This document shows, piece after piece, positions 34,517 to 46,404 of a stretch of 64,000 bases of DNA (its first letter is position 1; each line of letters opens with the position of its first letter). The translations under genes were made by a program, and so were the position numbers. The stretch comes from Taxillus chinensis. Its lineage: Eukaryota; Streptophyta; Magnoliopsida; Santalales; Loranthaceae. Below the pieces are notes generated by a model, which saw only the letters and a list, made by a program, of their open reading frames with translations, was not told where the DNA came from and searched no databases. The stretch spans positions 17,536,986-17,600,985 of the forward strand of contig CM042088.1 of assembly GCA_023512835.1 (NCBI GenBank), read 5' to 3'.

Positions 34517-35004
34517 TGTCACGCCCCGGATTTCCAACCCGAGGAAACCGGTACGTGACTCCCCTTTTTACCCACACGGAGGGCAAAGGGGTTAGGATAC
34601 AAACCAAGAACTGAACATTTTAAACATTCACAACACATTCAAGAAAAATAAAGTCCATCAAGCAGTCCACAAACCAAATCAGTCTTTATTACAAAGTCTT
34701 CTTTTCAATCCATCCCCATTGGGGTTACATCAGTTCCCATAATAAATTAACATAAACAATAAAATAAATAAGGTCTTCCACCTTGGGGTCCCACCTAACG
34801 CCTGTAGGTTCCTGTAAAGAAAACAACATGGTAGGAGGGGTGAGCAACCACAGCTCAGTAGGGATCATGTCTCCCCAACCCATCCCATGCACCTAATATC
34901 TACATGCCTTGTGTACAAGTGCTTGTGTCGTGATACAATCATTCCACCAAGATATAGTTACAGGCTATAACAAAGAAACACAATCATACATGGGCTGGTA
35001 CATA

Positions 35005-35220
35005 AACACTCCCGGGCTTCCACAGCCACCGGGTTTCAAGAACAGTCCCGGGCTTCCACAGCCACCGGGTCCCACAAAACAGCCCCGGGCTTCCACAGCC
35101 ACCGGGTTCCACAAAACAGTCCCGGGCTTCCACAGCCACCGGGTTCCACAAAACAGTCCGGGCTTCCACAGCCACCGGGTTCCACAAATCAGTCCCGGGC
35201 TTCCACAGCCACCGGGTGTA
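35005..35220. repeat. CCCGGGCTTCCACAGCCACC minisatellite, T3 left LTR
   Basis: Six copies of a ~36-bp unit, each with CCCGGG and CCACCGGG, separated by TTCCACAAAACAGT. Parallel arrays lie at about 42330-42540 (right LTR) and 63204-63372 (T4), with four related units in T2 (51010-51130). Each unit can pair CCCGG with CCGGG. Confidence 0.9.
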
Positions 35221-35782
35221 CAAGCAAACACGCAAGACACATGGCCATACAGGCATAACATCAAACACTTAGTATGCTTAGTCACACAGGAATAACATCG
35301 AACACTTAGCATGCATATATTCACCAGCTCATAAACCCGGCCACACAGATATAATCTCACACATAATATGCACAGCTTCACAGGCATAATTTCAAACACA
35401 TAACATGCACAGCCTCACAGGCATTATGTCAAACACTTGGCAGGCATATATACATATATCCAAACAACGCCATTGAAGGCCAACATTCATATAGGAGATC
35501 ACACCTATATGAATTTACATATAAATAGTATGATAACAAGGACAATATCCAACGGGTAATTCACCACAGGGCCTAACCCCGGATCAGGTATAAGAAAACA
35601 GAACCCCTACCTTAAAGAAGATCCTCCTTGCTCCCGCGTTAGATGCCGTCCTCCCCACGCAAGATGCTCCGCGGCAACCAGCCAGTTCTCCCCCTTTCCC
35701 TCTCTCTAGCTCTCTCTCTCTCCACGACGGCCGCAATAAGGCGAAAAACCCCTAACCCTAGAACAAGGAGTCTCCTCATCCT

Positions 35783-36199
35783 TATATAGGCCTCCCACTA
35801 TCAAAACGACGTAGTTTTGATTAAGTGAAACCCAGGATCAAAACGACGTAGTTTTGATCACACAAGTTAGCACCTTTCCGCACCCATATAGGCCAAAATA
35901 CCTGGAATTTCAACATGGTCCTTTGGAGAAAGTTCCTTAGAATGTCAAAACCAAGGGAACCATGCAAAAATATGCTCGCACGCCAATTTGCACGTGAATT
36001 CCCCAATTCACGTGCAACTCCATATGCACTCCAAATGCTCTCAAACTTCACCCCTAGCCTCCTTGTATCATTTAGAAGACAACCACACTTGCACGTGAAT
36101 TGGACCCATATCACGTGCACCTCACATACATGTCCATTTGGCCTGAAACTTCGTGGTAGATAGAGGACAACATTCTAAGCATCTTTCCTTTTGCACGTG
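35783..36199 (-). promoter_or_regulatory. U3 promoter module of the T3 LTR (left copy)
   Basis: On the minus strand: CACGTG at 36194-36199, 36112-36117, 36092-36097, 36009-36014 and 35991-35996, then two ATCAAAAC-GACGTA-GTTTTGAT palindromes (35837-35858 and 35800-35821), then TATATA at 35783-35788, 12 bases beyond. The stretch 36000-36210 is clearly similar to the Athila-like LTR at 3540-3650. Confidence 0.65.
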
Positions 36200-36288
36200 A
36201 ATTCATTGGAGTCCATTTACTTGGTCAAAATCTAGAAAAACTCTACTCGGGAGGCAAAACCGACTAACTCAAGGTACGGGTCCTTACA

Positions 36289-36618
36289 TCCTCTCCCCCC
36301 TTAAGACTTTTCGTCCTCGAAAAGAAATGACATAAGAGGAAAACAAACACAAGCTACCCATTTGCCACACGGCGAGCCACAACACCCAAATGGGTCATAC
36401 ACCACACACAAGACAACAAAGACATAACAAGTACCACCATAATCCATAACCACAATAATGCACATAACACATGTCCACATGGCACGAATACACATCTCAA
36501 GGCACATCACAAATAAGAACACATGTCTTTAAAAGACAATACAAATACATCAACTAATACAAGAAAACACATCACAAGAAAACATCACTATCCCTTGGCC
36601 AATAGCCACCTCCCACGC
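36289..36618 (-). other. T3 3' untranslated region and polypurine tract
   Basis: The minus-strand purine run AAGGGGGGAGAGGA abuts the LTR end at 36288. It is preceded by CGAGGACGAAAAGTCTT, a phrase also found before the LTR in T1 and T2. Otherwise noncoding. Confidence 0.78.
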
Positions 36619-38028
36619 TTAAGATTGTTGGTCCTCGAACAAGTCCAGGTCTTGCTCACGCATCACGGACTCACGTTCCCATGTCTCCTCCTCAATGCCA
36701 TGGTGCTGCCACAAGCACGCGAACCAAAGGAATAGCACGACCACGCAAAAGCTTCTCTCGCCGATCTAGGATACGGATAGGGGCCTCAATGATGGACATG
36801 TCATCCGCAATGTCCAACGTCCCCCAATCAATCACATGAGTGGGGTCAGGGTGATACTTCCGCAACTGGGACACGTGAAACACGTTGTGCACTCGACTCG
36901 GCCCGCGGTGGTAACGCTAACCGGTAGGCTACAGGCCCTACACGATCCGGGAATCTCAAAAGGACCAATAAACCGCGGAGATAGCTTGGAACCTCGCCCA
37001 AACCGTCGATGTCCACGACGTGGAGAGACACGAAGGAACACATGATCACCAACCGAAAACTCCAAAGGTCGCCGTCGCTGATCCGCATAAGATTTCTGCC
37101 GACTCTGAGCTGACAACAAACGCTGACGAATCAACTTGACCTTCTCAGTAGCCTCTTGAACCAACTGCGGCCCCAAGAGAGCTGTCTCCCCCACCTCGGT
37201 CCAACACAAAGGTGATCGACACGGCCGTCCATACAACGCCTCAAAAGGAGCCATCCCAATGGATGCCTGATAACTGTTGTTGTAGGCAAACTCCACCAAA
37301 GGTAGGTGAGTTGCCCACGAACCCCCGAAATCTAACACACAGGCCCGTAACATGTCCTCCAACGTCTGATTCGTCCTCTCTGTCTGGCCGTCAGTCTCAG
37401 GGTGAAAGGCTGTACTCAAATGAAGCTTGGTCCCCATAGCCTCCTGCAAACCTGCCCAAAAACGGGAAGTGAACCTCGAATCCCGGTCTGAGACAACCGA
37501 TGATGGTACTCCATGCAGTCTCACAATCTCGTTCATGTACAGCTGACTCAAGGTCCCAATAGAGTCCCGCTCGCGAATAGCAAGGAAATGGGCCGACTTT
37601 GTGAGTCGATCCACAATCACCCAAATCATATCTTTCCTCCCCGTGGTGGGTGGAAGACCTGTCACAAAATCCATCGCGATATGGTCCCACTTCCACTCGC
37701 TATGGGCAAGGGCCGTAACATGCCCGCCGGCCGCCGATGCTCGGCCTTCACCTGCCGACACGTGAGGCACCGCGAAACAAAGGCAGCTACATCGCGTTTC
37801 ATCCCAGGCCACCAAAAATGTCCGCGAAGCGCATGGTACATCTTCGTACCCCCTGGATGCACAAGCAACTCTAGATTGGTGAAACGCCCTCATCACCTCA
37901 TCCCCGAGGGAAGAAGCCACTACCAACCTCCCCTGAAATGACAACTCATGCTCAGGACCCTCCGTCCAGTCCCCAGGATAGCTCCCCGGCCTCAATACGG
38001 GCACGGAGAACCTCGCACTCAATGTCAC
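36619..38028 (-). pseudogene. T3 integrase with chromodomain, nearly intact
   Basis: A 398-codon frame. HHCC remnant near 37860-37730 (out of frame: HPGGTKMYHALRGHFWWPG, CLTCRQVKAEH). Catalytic core: [43 protein letters not shown]; then [28 protein letters not shown] in usual spacing. A frameshift near 36945 and another near 36710 shift the C-terminal part. The chromodomain has ILDRREKLLRG and VRVL and the protein ends LFEDQQS with the stop at 36619-36621. Confidence 0.88.
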
Positions 38029-38187
38029 CCAGTTGTTCCTCCCGGACGCGCTGGTACAACTCAGGCACTACCACCAAAGGACTCGGGACCGTCCCACCAT
38101 CACGAACAACAGGCTGCAGCTGCAACGTCGCCAACCGCTCCATCGGCTTCCACTCTCTTACGGCCACCTCGGCTTTCCCTTTTCTGC

Positions 38188-39510
38188 TCAATGCATCGCC
38201 ACAACATTACCCTTGCCCGGGGTATAGGCAAGAGTAAAATCAAAGGTCCGCAAATACTCCACCCATCTCCTTTGCCTCAAATTCAAGTCCTTCGAGTAAA
38301 GATGTCGAAGGCTCTTGTGATCTGAGAACACCACAAACTTTTCCCCCAAGAGGTAGTGCTGCCAACTCTTCAGGGCGAAGATGACAGCAGCTAACTCAAG
38401 GTCATGAGTAGGATAATTCTGCTCATGAGGCTTCAGCTGTCTCGACCCATAAGCTACCACACTGTGCTCCTGCATAAGCACACACCCCAAACCAACCCTG
38501 GACGCATCACAGTATACCTCATATGGAATATCCTCCCTAGGCAACCTCAACACAGGCGCAGTGGTCAAACGGGTTTTGAGAGTCTCAAACGCCTGCTGAC
38601 ACTTGTCAGTCCAATCAAACTTCACGCCCTTCCGAGTCAACGCTGTCATAGGAGCCGCCAAACGGGAGAACCCCTCTACAAAACGACGATAGTACCCCGC
38701 CAAGCCAAGAAAACTACGGATCTCAAAAACGTTGGTTGGCCTCGCCCACGATGCCACGGCCTCAATCTTGGCTGGGTCCACCCTAACTCCCTCAGCTGAC
38801 ACCACATGGCCAAGAAAGTGAACCTCCTGCAGCCAAAACTCACACTTGCTAAACTTAGCAAACAGTGCTGGTCCCTCAAGGTTTGCAACAACTGTTGCCA
38901 AGTGCTCCACATGTTCCTTCTCGGTCTTGGAATACACCAAGATATCGTCGATAAACACCACCACGAACGAGTCTAAGTATGGGGCAAAGACTTGGTTCAT
39001 CAAATGCATGAACACTATCGGCGCATTAGTGAGCCCGAAAGGCATCACTACCCACTCATAATGCCCATACCTGCACCGAAAAGCCATCTTAGGGATGTCC
39101 TCCTCCCTAACCCTGAGCTGGTGATACCCCGACCGTAAATCTATTTTGGAAAACCACTGGGCCCCACTCAATTGGTCAAACAGGTCATCTATCCGAGGCA
39201 ACGGGTACTTGTTCTTCACCGTCACCGAATTCGGCTTTCCGTAGTCGATGCAGAGACGTAGTGTACCATCGGCCTTCTTCACAAAGAGCACCGGAGCACC
39301 CCAAGGTGAGGTACTCGGTCTGATATACCCCTGACCCACCAACTCCTCGATTTGCCTCTGAAGCTCCCTCAACTCAGCTGGCCCCATACGATACGCTACT
39401 TGGGAAATCGGACCCGTCCCCGGCACCAACTCAATGGTGAACTCCACACTCCTCTTAGGTGGCAAACTCCTCAACCGCTCAGGAAAAACATCCCTGAAAT
39501 TGGTCCACAA
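38188..39510 (-). CDS. T3 reverse transcriptase and RNase H
   Basis: An open frame of 440 codons; the initial Met is internal to pol, not a native start. RT: linker [59 protein letters not shown], active site [42 protein letters not shown]. RNase [16 protein letters not shown] (Asp), [19 protein letters not shown] (Glu), SDHKSL (Asp). After SDHKSL three bases are missing relative to T2, replacing QYIFTQ by a shorter text. The frame ends early at GKGNVVAMH, where ATCAGCC of T2 is ATCGCC here, the CAG-to-CG type of difference. Apart from that the domains look active. Confidence 0.9.
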   Translation of the reverse strand: MWTNFRDVFPERLRSLPPKRSVEFTIELVPGTGPISQVAYRMGPAELRELQRQIEELVGQGYIRPSTSPWGAPVLFVKKADGTLRLCIDYGKPNSVTVKNKYPLPRIDDLFDQLSGAQWFSKIDLRSGYHQLRVREEDIPKMAFRCRYGHYEWVVMPFGLTNAPIVFMHLMNQVFAPYLDSFVVVFIDDILVYSKTEKEHVEHLATVVANLEGPALFAKFSKCEFWLQEVHFLGHVVSAEGVRVDPAKIEAVASWARPTNVFEIRSFLGLAGYYRRFVEGFSRLAAPMTALTRKGVKFDWTDKCQQAFETLKTRLTTAPVLRLPREDIPYEVYCDASRVGLGCVLMQEHSVVAYGSRQLKPHEQNYPTHDLELAAVIFALKSWQHYLLGEKFVVFSDHKSLRHLYSKDLNLRQRRWVEYLRTFDFTLAYTPGKGNVVAMH

Positions 39511-40015
39511 CAGCGGGCCACACCCTCTTTTCCACCTTACCCTCCTCAGCCAAAGGTCAGGCCGCTAACCTATGGGTAATGGCACCCCACCGGTCCAACA
39601 CTGGCCTGGCCCGACTCGCCTCACAATCCCACTCCCCCCTGCAGGGTGCAAGAGGTCCCTGCAGGTGTCACGAAGGTCACACGCCGCCGGTAACAATCTA
39701 TCTTGGCCTGGAAAGCCATAAGCCAATCCATACCCAAGATCAGGTCAAACGTTCTCAAAGGCATCACATGCAAGTCAAAACTCAGCTCCACCTCGCCTAT
39801 GGTTAACACACGGTCACGACACACTCGCCGTACCTCAATCATGCCTCCTACCTGGAGACTCCACAACTAGGGGCCTCGCGGCCTCCACACAAGCTAACCC
39901 CAAGCCGTCTATTACAAGCTCAAGCAACAAACGAACATGATGCACCCGTATCGAAAAGAACGAAGCTAATGTACGGGAGATCAAGAGGGTACCTCTAACC
40001 ACCGATGGTCCTGCT
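39511..40015 (-). pseudogene. T3 aspartic protease, frameshifted
   Basis: The active-site text FDTGASCSFVA is readable near 39930-39965 but ends in a shifted frame, so a one-base change separates it from ELVIDGLGLACVEAARPLVVESP. The second block LILGMDWLMAF is intact (39866-39621). Compare the clean T2 frame at 48007-48672. Confidence 0.85.
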
Positions 40016-41411
40016 CCACCCTCAGTGGTGGGGGTGGTAGCTCGGCCTCCTCCTGGTACGTCGCTTCCAGCCGCAAACACCCTCCCTTGGCCCGTGCCAC
40101 CTGGTCGGCTCACTCACCTGGGCGCTTTCCGCCAAGGTCGTCTCCGGCTTCGGTCTCTGTCGCTCCGGCCTCCCCCGAGGTCGGGTCTGATTCGATCCTG
40201 CCCGACTAGCCGGCCACCGACGAGCTGGTCTCTCTGCTGGTGCACGAAAACCGGCATCACTCCTTGTCTTGGATGTCATGCCTCCAACTCCCCTGTTGCC
40301 ACTCCGGCAAACCCGGCTTAGATGGCCCTCTCGTCCACATCTATGGCATTTCCGGTCCCTCTTTGGACACTCCTTTCTCAAGTGGCCTTGCTCCCCACAG
40401 CCGAATAACAACCAGTGGGGAGACCCCCTGCTGGACCGCCCCTGCTGCCACCGCCAAAGCTAGACCTCCCTGGGTTCACCAATGTCTGTCCCCCTGCTGC
40501 GGAAGGAACTGCTATCCCTCTCCTCCGTCTTGAGCCTCTTGGACCCTGCATCTCGATCAGGCCCACTCAGAATCGGCGACCCTGATGGGCCTGCCTCCCA
40601 CCATCCGGCTCTCTCTCGCCTATACGGGCCGTCTCCACGGCCTCAGCATAGGTCCTCAAGCGTAGAATCGCCACCCTCTCCCTAAGGGCTGGCCTAAGTC
40701 CCCGAGTGAACTTGTGGGCCTTCAGGTCCTCCTTTGCCATTGTCTCGGGGGCAAACCTACTCGAGCTCCGAAACTCCCGCTCATACTCGGGCACCGTCTT
40801 TGATCCTTGCTTCAGGCTGCCAAATTCCTCCCTCTTCGCCATCTCACCGATTCCGGGAAGAACTCATCATGGAAGAGTTGCAAGAATTCCTCCCAAAACA
40901 TGAGTTGCACCGCACGGCTCCCCGCAACACTTGTCCACCACTCCAAAGCATCCCCCCTCCAGTGCCGAATTGCCGGCCGCACCTTATCCTCCTCCCTGGG
41001 CAGGAGAAAGGAGAACACATGCTCAATCTGTCTCAACCACCGCTCGGCTACCACAGGATCTTCTCCCCCCTTAAATTGCGGAGGTTGTTCATTTCGGAAC
41101 CGTGTCACCACGTCATCCCTCGCACGGGTCGGTACACCACCTAGCGAACTCTCACGCTCACGAGGCAGCTCTCCTACTGGTGGTGGTGGTGGTGGCACCA
41201 CCTGCTGTGCTGCCATCTCACGGCGCACCTCCTCCCGAACGTCCTGCCGGAGTCCCTCCCGTAGCTCTCGTACCTCCAGCCGGATGCCTTCTTGTAGCTG
41301 TGCCAGTAACAACGCATGTCCCCCAACGGATGGCCCCGCACCCGGACCCTCATGGGCAGATGACTCATCGCCCATCGCCCCGGACGCACGTGTCACTCTC
41401 CTCGGTGGCAT
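40016..41411 (-). pseudogene. T3 gag, one or two frameshifts
   Basis: Start MPPRRVTRASG (41411). A helical Glu/Arg-rich N-terminus with LREGLRQDVREEVRREM, a run of prolines, then the Gag core: RFRNEQPPQFKG, WLRQIEHVFSFLLP, EEFLQLFHDEFFPESVR. It continues in a second frame (40842-40567: FGSLKQGSKTVPEYEREF, AHKFTRGLRPALRERV). The zinc region (40411-40300) holds GCGEQGHLRKECP and CHRCGREGHLSRVC, i.e. two CCHC knuckles, the first damaged. An Arg/Pro-rich linker follows. Confidence 0.85.
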
Positions 41412-41827
41412 TCTTACTACATGAAGTAAGATGCATAAACGTCGAACGCGTTTGACTACTAACAAGTTGACTACCTCTACCTCATTATCAAGTCAAGCCG
41501 TACATGGCATTACACACATTTTAACCATTGCATCAACCAATATTGCACACAGCACAGTCCACATTGTAGTCATACCCAAGGCATTCCAAGAATATTCAGA
41601 GTTGCACAGCTCACACATGATCATGTTATGCACATCCTTCACACATGACAACAAATGCAACTAGTGCCCTAATGCCAATGCATGCAAATCCTACCACAAG
41701 ACTGGACTACCCTAAGTACACCTTGGAGGCTCAAAGAGGACCATGTTGATCAGGCATGTCCCTCCAGGCTCCTCCAAAGGACTCAAGATAACCAAGTCCG
41801 CCCACTACCCTAGGCCAACTAGACCAT
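41412..41827 (-). other. T3 leader between primer site and gag
   Basis: A 5' untranslated leader of about 415 bases with no coding frame. A packaging signal would be expected here; none can be recognised by eye. Confidence 0.6.
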
Positions 41828-41839
41828 GCTCTGATACCA
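41828..41839 (-). other. T3 primer-binding site, initiator Met tRNA
   Basis: The minus strand reads TGGTATCAGAGC three bases inside the 5' LTR, exactly complementary to the tRNA-iMet 3' end. Confidence 0.93.
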
Positions 41840-41842
41840 TAT

Positions 41843-43614
41843 TGTCACGCCCCGGATTTCCAACCCGAGGAAACCGGTACGTGACTCCCCTTTTTACCCA
41901 CACGGAGGGCAAAGGGGTTAGGAAACAAACCAAGAACTGAACATTTTAAACATTCACAACACATTCAAGAAAAATAAAGTCCATCAAGCAGTCCACAAAC
42001 CAAATCAGTCTTTATTACAAAGTCTTCTTTTCAATCCATCCCCATTGGGGTTACATCGATTCCCATAATAAATTAACATAAACAATAAAATAAATAAGGT
42101 CTTCCACCTTGGGGTCCCACCTAACGCCTGTAGGTTCCTGTAAAGAAAACAACATGGTAGGAGGGGTGAGCAACCACAGCTCAGTAGGGATCATGTCTCC
42201 CCAACCCATCCCATGCACCTAATATCTACATGCCTTATGTACAAGTCTCGTGTCGTGATACAATCATTCCACCAAGATATAGTTACAGGCTATAACAACA
42301 AACACAATCATACATGGGCTGGTACATAAACACTCCCGGGCTTCCACACCACCGGGTTTCAAGAACAATCCCGGGCTTCCACGACCACCGGGTCCCACAA
42401 AACAGCCCCGGGCTTCCACAGCCACCGGGTTCCACAAAATAGTCCCGGGCTTCCACAGCCACCAGGTTCCACAAAACATCCCCGGGCTTCCACAGCCACC
42501 GGGTTCCACAAATCAGTCCCGGGCTTCCACAGCCACCGGGTGTACAAGCAAACACGCAGCACACATGGCCATACAGGCATAACATCAAACACTTAGTATG
42601 CTTAGTCACACAGGAATAACATCGAACACTTAGCATGCATATATTCACCACTCATAAACCCGACCACACGAGATATAATCTCACACATAATATGCACAGC
42701 TTCACAGGCATAATTTCAAACACATAACATGCACGACCTCACAGGCATTATGTCAAACACTTGGCAGGCATATATACATATATCCAAACAACGCCATTGA
42801 AGGCCAACATTCATATAGGAGATCACACCTATATGAATTTACATATAAATAGTATGATAACAAGGACAATATCCAACGGGTAATTCACCACAGGGCCTAA
42901 CCCCGGATCGGGTATAAGAAAACAGAACCCCTACCTTAAAGAAGATCCTCCTTGCTCCCGCGTTAGATGCCGTCCTCCCCACGCAAGATGCTCCGGCAAG
43001 CAACCAAGCGTTCTCCCCCCTTTCCCTCTCTCTAGCTCTCTCTCTCTCCACGACGGCCGCAATGGCCGAAAAACCCCTAACCCTAGAACAAGGAGTCTCC
43101 TCATCCTTATATAGGCCTCCCACTATCAAAACGACATAGTTTTGATTAAGTGAAACCCAGGATCAAAACGACGTAGTTTTGATCACACAAGTTAGCACCT
43201 TTCCGCACCCATATAGGCCAAAATACTCGGAATTTCAACATGGTCCTTTGGAGAAAGTTCCTTAGAATGTCAAAACCAAGGGAACCATGCAAAAATATGC
43301 TCGCACGCCAATTTGCACGTGAATTCCCCAATTCACGTGCAACTCCATATGCACTCCAAATGCTCTCAAACTTCACCCCTAGCCTCCTTGCATCATTTAG
43401 AAGACAACCACACTTGCACGTGAATTGGACCCATATCACGTGCACCTCACATACATGTCCATTTGGCCTGAAACTTCTGTGGTAGATAGAGGACAACATT
43501 CTAAGCATCTTTCCTTTTGCACGTGAATTCATTGGAGTCCATTTACTGGGTCAAAATCTAGAAAAACTCTACTCAAGAGGCAAAACTGACTAACTCAAGG
43601 TACGGGTCCTTACA
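41843..43614 (-). repeat. T3 5' LTR (right copy)
   Basis: Same length and features as the left copy; borders the primer site at 41828-41839, so it is the 5' LTR. TATA box near 43110; palindromes near 43124 and 43161; G-boxes from about 43316 to 43524. Confidence 0.93.
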
Positions 43615-43619
43615 ATAAC

Positions 43620-44259
43620 CAGCCACGGGCTTCCACCGCCACCGGGCTCCATACCAGCCTCGAAGGCTCCAGCCACACAGGCTCCAACCTTAGCCACACA
43701 GGCATACAATCAAACACATAACATACATCACAGCCACATAGGCATATCATCAAACACATAGCATGCATCACAGCCACACAGGCATATAATGAAACACATA
43801 GCATGCATCACAGCCACACAGGCACATAATCAAACACATAGCATGCATCTCGATCAACAATCATTATATCAAGTATATTTCCCCCGGAAACCTCAAGGTT
43901 TCCCCACGTGAACCTACAACGGAACGAAGCCTAACAAACAACACTGGCATTCCCAACCGCTTCCAAGGCCCACTGCCACGGAACGAACCCCGAGAGTTCT
44001 TATACCCCAGACGCAACATCAAAACCAAACAAAATATGTCATTAAAGGCCAACATCCATAGAGGAGATCACACCTATATGCATTTACATATATATTATAA
44101 CAACAACGACAATACTCTACAAATCATCCACCACAAGGCCTAACCCCGAAATGGGTACTAGAAGAGACAAAACCCTTACCTCAAAAGGTTCCTCCTTACT
44201 TTTGCTCCCACGCTAGATGCCGTCCACCCATGCGAATCACCATAACAGCAACGATCAGA

Positions 44260-44311
<52 letters not shown>

Positions 44312-44920
44312 GACTGCTGCGGCGGCTGGCGGAAAGAAACCCTAAACCTAAACCAAAGAGACCTCCACCTCCTTTTATAGACACCTCACTTATCAAAACG
44401 ACATAGTTTTGATAAGTGAAACCCAACATTAAAACGACGTAGTTTTGAGAAATGAAATCCCACCATCAAAACGACGTAGTTTTGATGAAGGGAACATGCC
44501 ACAACTTTCCCGCATCCACACAAGACAAAATACCCACAATTCGAACATGGTCCTTAAGGAAAAGATGATCAGCATAACAAAATAAAGAAGACGATGCAAA
44601 AACATGGCTGCACGTGACAAAGGCCATTGTCACGCGCAAGCTCCAAATGCCCTAAGATTTTGCCACAAGACTTAGAATAACTTCTGGAAGGCTCCCACGC
44701 AAAAACACCACTGCCCGTGACAAGCCATTGTCACGTACATTGTCACGTGCACCCCCTAAAGGTTTCCTCTTGGGCTCATTTATTACCTCAAGCTTGCCCA
44801 TCATCATATAAAGTGTTCAAGCCAATGTGTGTGGGAATAAAACTCCCTAAAACCCAACAATTGCCACCCCAAAAGGCAAAACTGTGACTAACTCCAGATC
44901 CCAAAACACGGGTCATTACA
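43620..44920 (-). repeat. T2 3' LTR, remainder
   Basis: Continues from 34516 and ends CACGGGTCATTACA. Contains imperfect ~40-bp tandem copies with AGCCACACAGGCATA (about 43670-43850), a (TC)n run at 44263-44309, three ATCAAAAC-type palindromes (about 44390-44485) next to a TATA box (near 44375), and CACGTG at 44611-44616 and 44744-44749. Confidence 0.88.
44263..44309. repeat. (TC)n microsatellite in T2 3' LTR
   Basis: An uninterrupted TC run of 47 bases, equal to (GA)n in the transcript leader, just downstream of the TATA box on the minus strand. Confidence 0.95.
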
Positions 44921-45269
44921 TCCTCACCCCCTTAAGACTTTTCATCCTCGAAAAGAAACAACATGTAAGGAATAACCAACACATGCTACCCATTTGCAGA
45001 ACGGCAAGCCATAACACCCCAAATGGTTCATACACCACACACAACATATAATAGGGCATACGTCCGCAAACTCAACAAAGCAGCACCACAATTCATAACC
45101 ACATGCATCACAATGCATATAACACATACCCGCATGGCACAAATACACATCTCAAAACATATTTCAAATATAAATACATGTCTAAAGGACAATACAAATA
45201 CACAAGATTATGAACAACTAATACAGGAAAGCACATCACTATCCCTTGGCCAATAGCCACCTCCCACCC
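44921..45269 (-). other. T2 3' untranslated region and polypurine tract
   Basis: On the minus strand the run AAGGGGGTGAGGA (near 44921-44935) abuts the LTR start TGTAATGACC. The rest is noncoding. Confidence 0.75.
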
Positions 45270-46404
45270 TTAAGATTGTTCGTCCTCGAACAACTCTAGG
45301 TGTTGCTCATGCATCATGGACTCACGTTCCCATGTCTCCTCCTCAATGCCACGGTGCTGCCACAGCACGCAAACCAAAGGAATAGCACAACCACGCAAAA
45401 GCTTCTCCCGCCAATCTAGGATACGGATAGGGGCCTCAAGAACGGACATATCATCCTCAATATCCAATGTTCCTCAATCAATCACACGAGTTGGGTCAGG
45501 ATGATAATTCCTCAACTGGGACACATGGAACACATTGTGTACCCGACTTAACTGCGGTGGTAACACTAACCGGTAGGCCACTGGCCCCACACGATCCATA
45601 ACCTCAAAAGGACCAATAGACCGCGAAGATAGCTTGGAACCTCTCCCAAATTGCCGATGTCCACGATGTGGCAAAACACGGAGAAACACATGATCTCCCA
45701 CAAAAACTTCAAAGGTCGCCGCCGCTGATCTGCGTAAGATTTCTATCGACTCTAAGCTGACAACAAGTGCTGATGAATCAACTTGACCTTCTCCGTAGCC
45801 TCCTAAACCAACTGTCGTCCCCAAAGAGCTGCCTCTCCTACCTCAGTCCAATACAAAGGTGATCAGCACGGTCTTCCATACAATGCCTCAAAAGGAGTCA
45901 TCCCAATGGATGCCTGATAAATGTTGTTGTAGGCAAACTCCACCAATGGAAGGTGAGTTGCCCACGAACCCCCAAAATCTAACACACAGGCCCTCAACAT
46001 GTCCTCCAATGTCTGGTTCGTCCTCTCATTCTGACCGTCAGTCTCAGGGTGAAAGGTTGTGCTCAAGCTAAGCTTTGTCCCCATAGCCTCCTGCAAGCCT
46101 GTCCAGAAATGAGAACTAAACCTCGAATCTTTGTCGGACACAATCGATGATGGCACTCCATGTAATCACACAATCTCATTCACGTACAACTGGTTCAACG
46201 TCCCAATGGAATCCCACTCTCGAACGGCAAGAAAATGGGCTGACTTGGTAGCCGATCCACAATCACCCATATCATGTCTTTCCTCCTAGTGGTGGGTGGA
46301 AAACCAGTCACAAAGTTCATTGCTATGTGGTCCCACTTCCACTCGGCTATTGGCAACGGTTGTAACATACCTGCCAGTCGCTGATGCTCCGCTTTCACTT
46401 GTTA
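45270..46404 (-). pseudogene. T2 integrase with chromodomain, catalytic Asp changed
   Basis: The first catalytic block reads IAMNFVTGFPPTT: the expected Asp is Asn. The second ([12 protein letters not shown]) and third ([15 protein letters not shown]) are present, and YNNIYQAS follows. A stop sits in the GRPCxSPLCW motif near 45863. The C-terminal chromodomain (45467-45270) has ILDWREKLLRG, VCVLWQHRG, EEETWERES and ends LFEDEQS. Inactive as read. Confidence 0.87.

Larger units (their letters stand above)
34517..36288 (-). repeat. T3 3' LTR (left copy)
   Basis: TGTCACGCCCCGG to GGGTCCTTACA. Contains a minisatellite (35005-35220), a TATA box (35783-35788), two palindromes (35800-35821, 35837-35858) and five G-boxes (35991-36199). 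Confidence 0.93.
34517..43614 (-). mobile_element. T3: Tekay-type chromovirus, complete, minus strand, young insertion in the T2 LTR
   Basis: Two 1772-bp LTRs (34517-36288 and 41843-43614), a perfect ATAAC duplication (34512-34516 and 43615-43619), a tRNA-iMet primer site and full gag-pol order. It lies inside the 3' LTR of T2. The LTRs are almost identical, and much of their difference is of the CAG/CGA or CTG/TCG kind. Coding frames are nearly whole: one 440-codon RT/RNase H frame and one 398-codon integrase frame. Confidence 0.93.

Noticed and set aside
35005..35220. Evenly spaced units suggesting a CRISPR array
   Set aside because: The units are near-identical throughout with no variable spacers, lie in a plant LTR and recur in its partner LTR.
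34909..35399. Pro/Gly-rich and Cys/Trp-rich frames with internal repeats, also near 42264-42651 and 63153-63501
   Set aside because: They are translations of the CCCGGG minisatellite within LTRs; repeat periodicity, not coding selection, keeps them open.
40734..41424. Long plus-strand frames of 136 and 205 codons opposite T3 gag, and similar ones opposite T2 gag
   Set aside because: Antisense shadows of gag caused by GC-rich codon composition.
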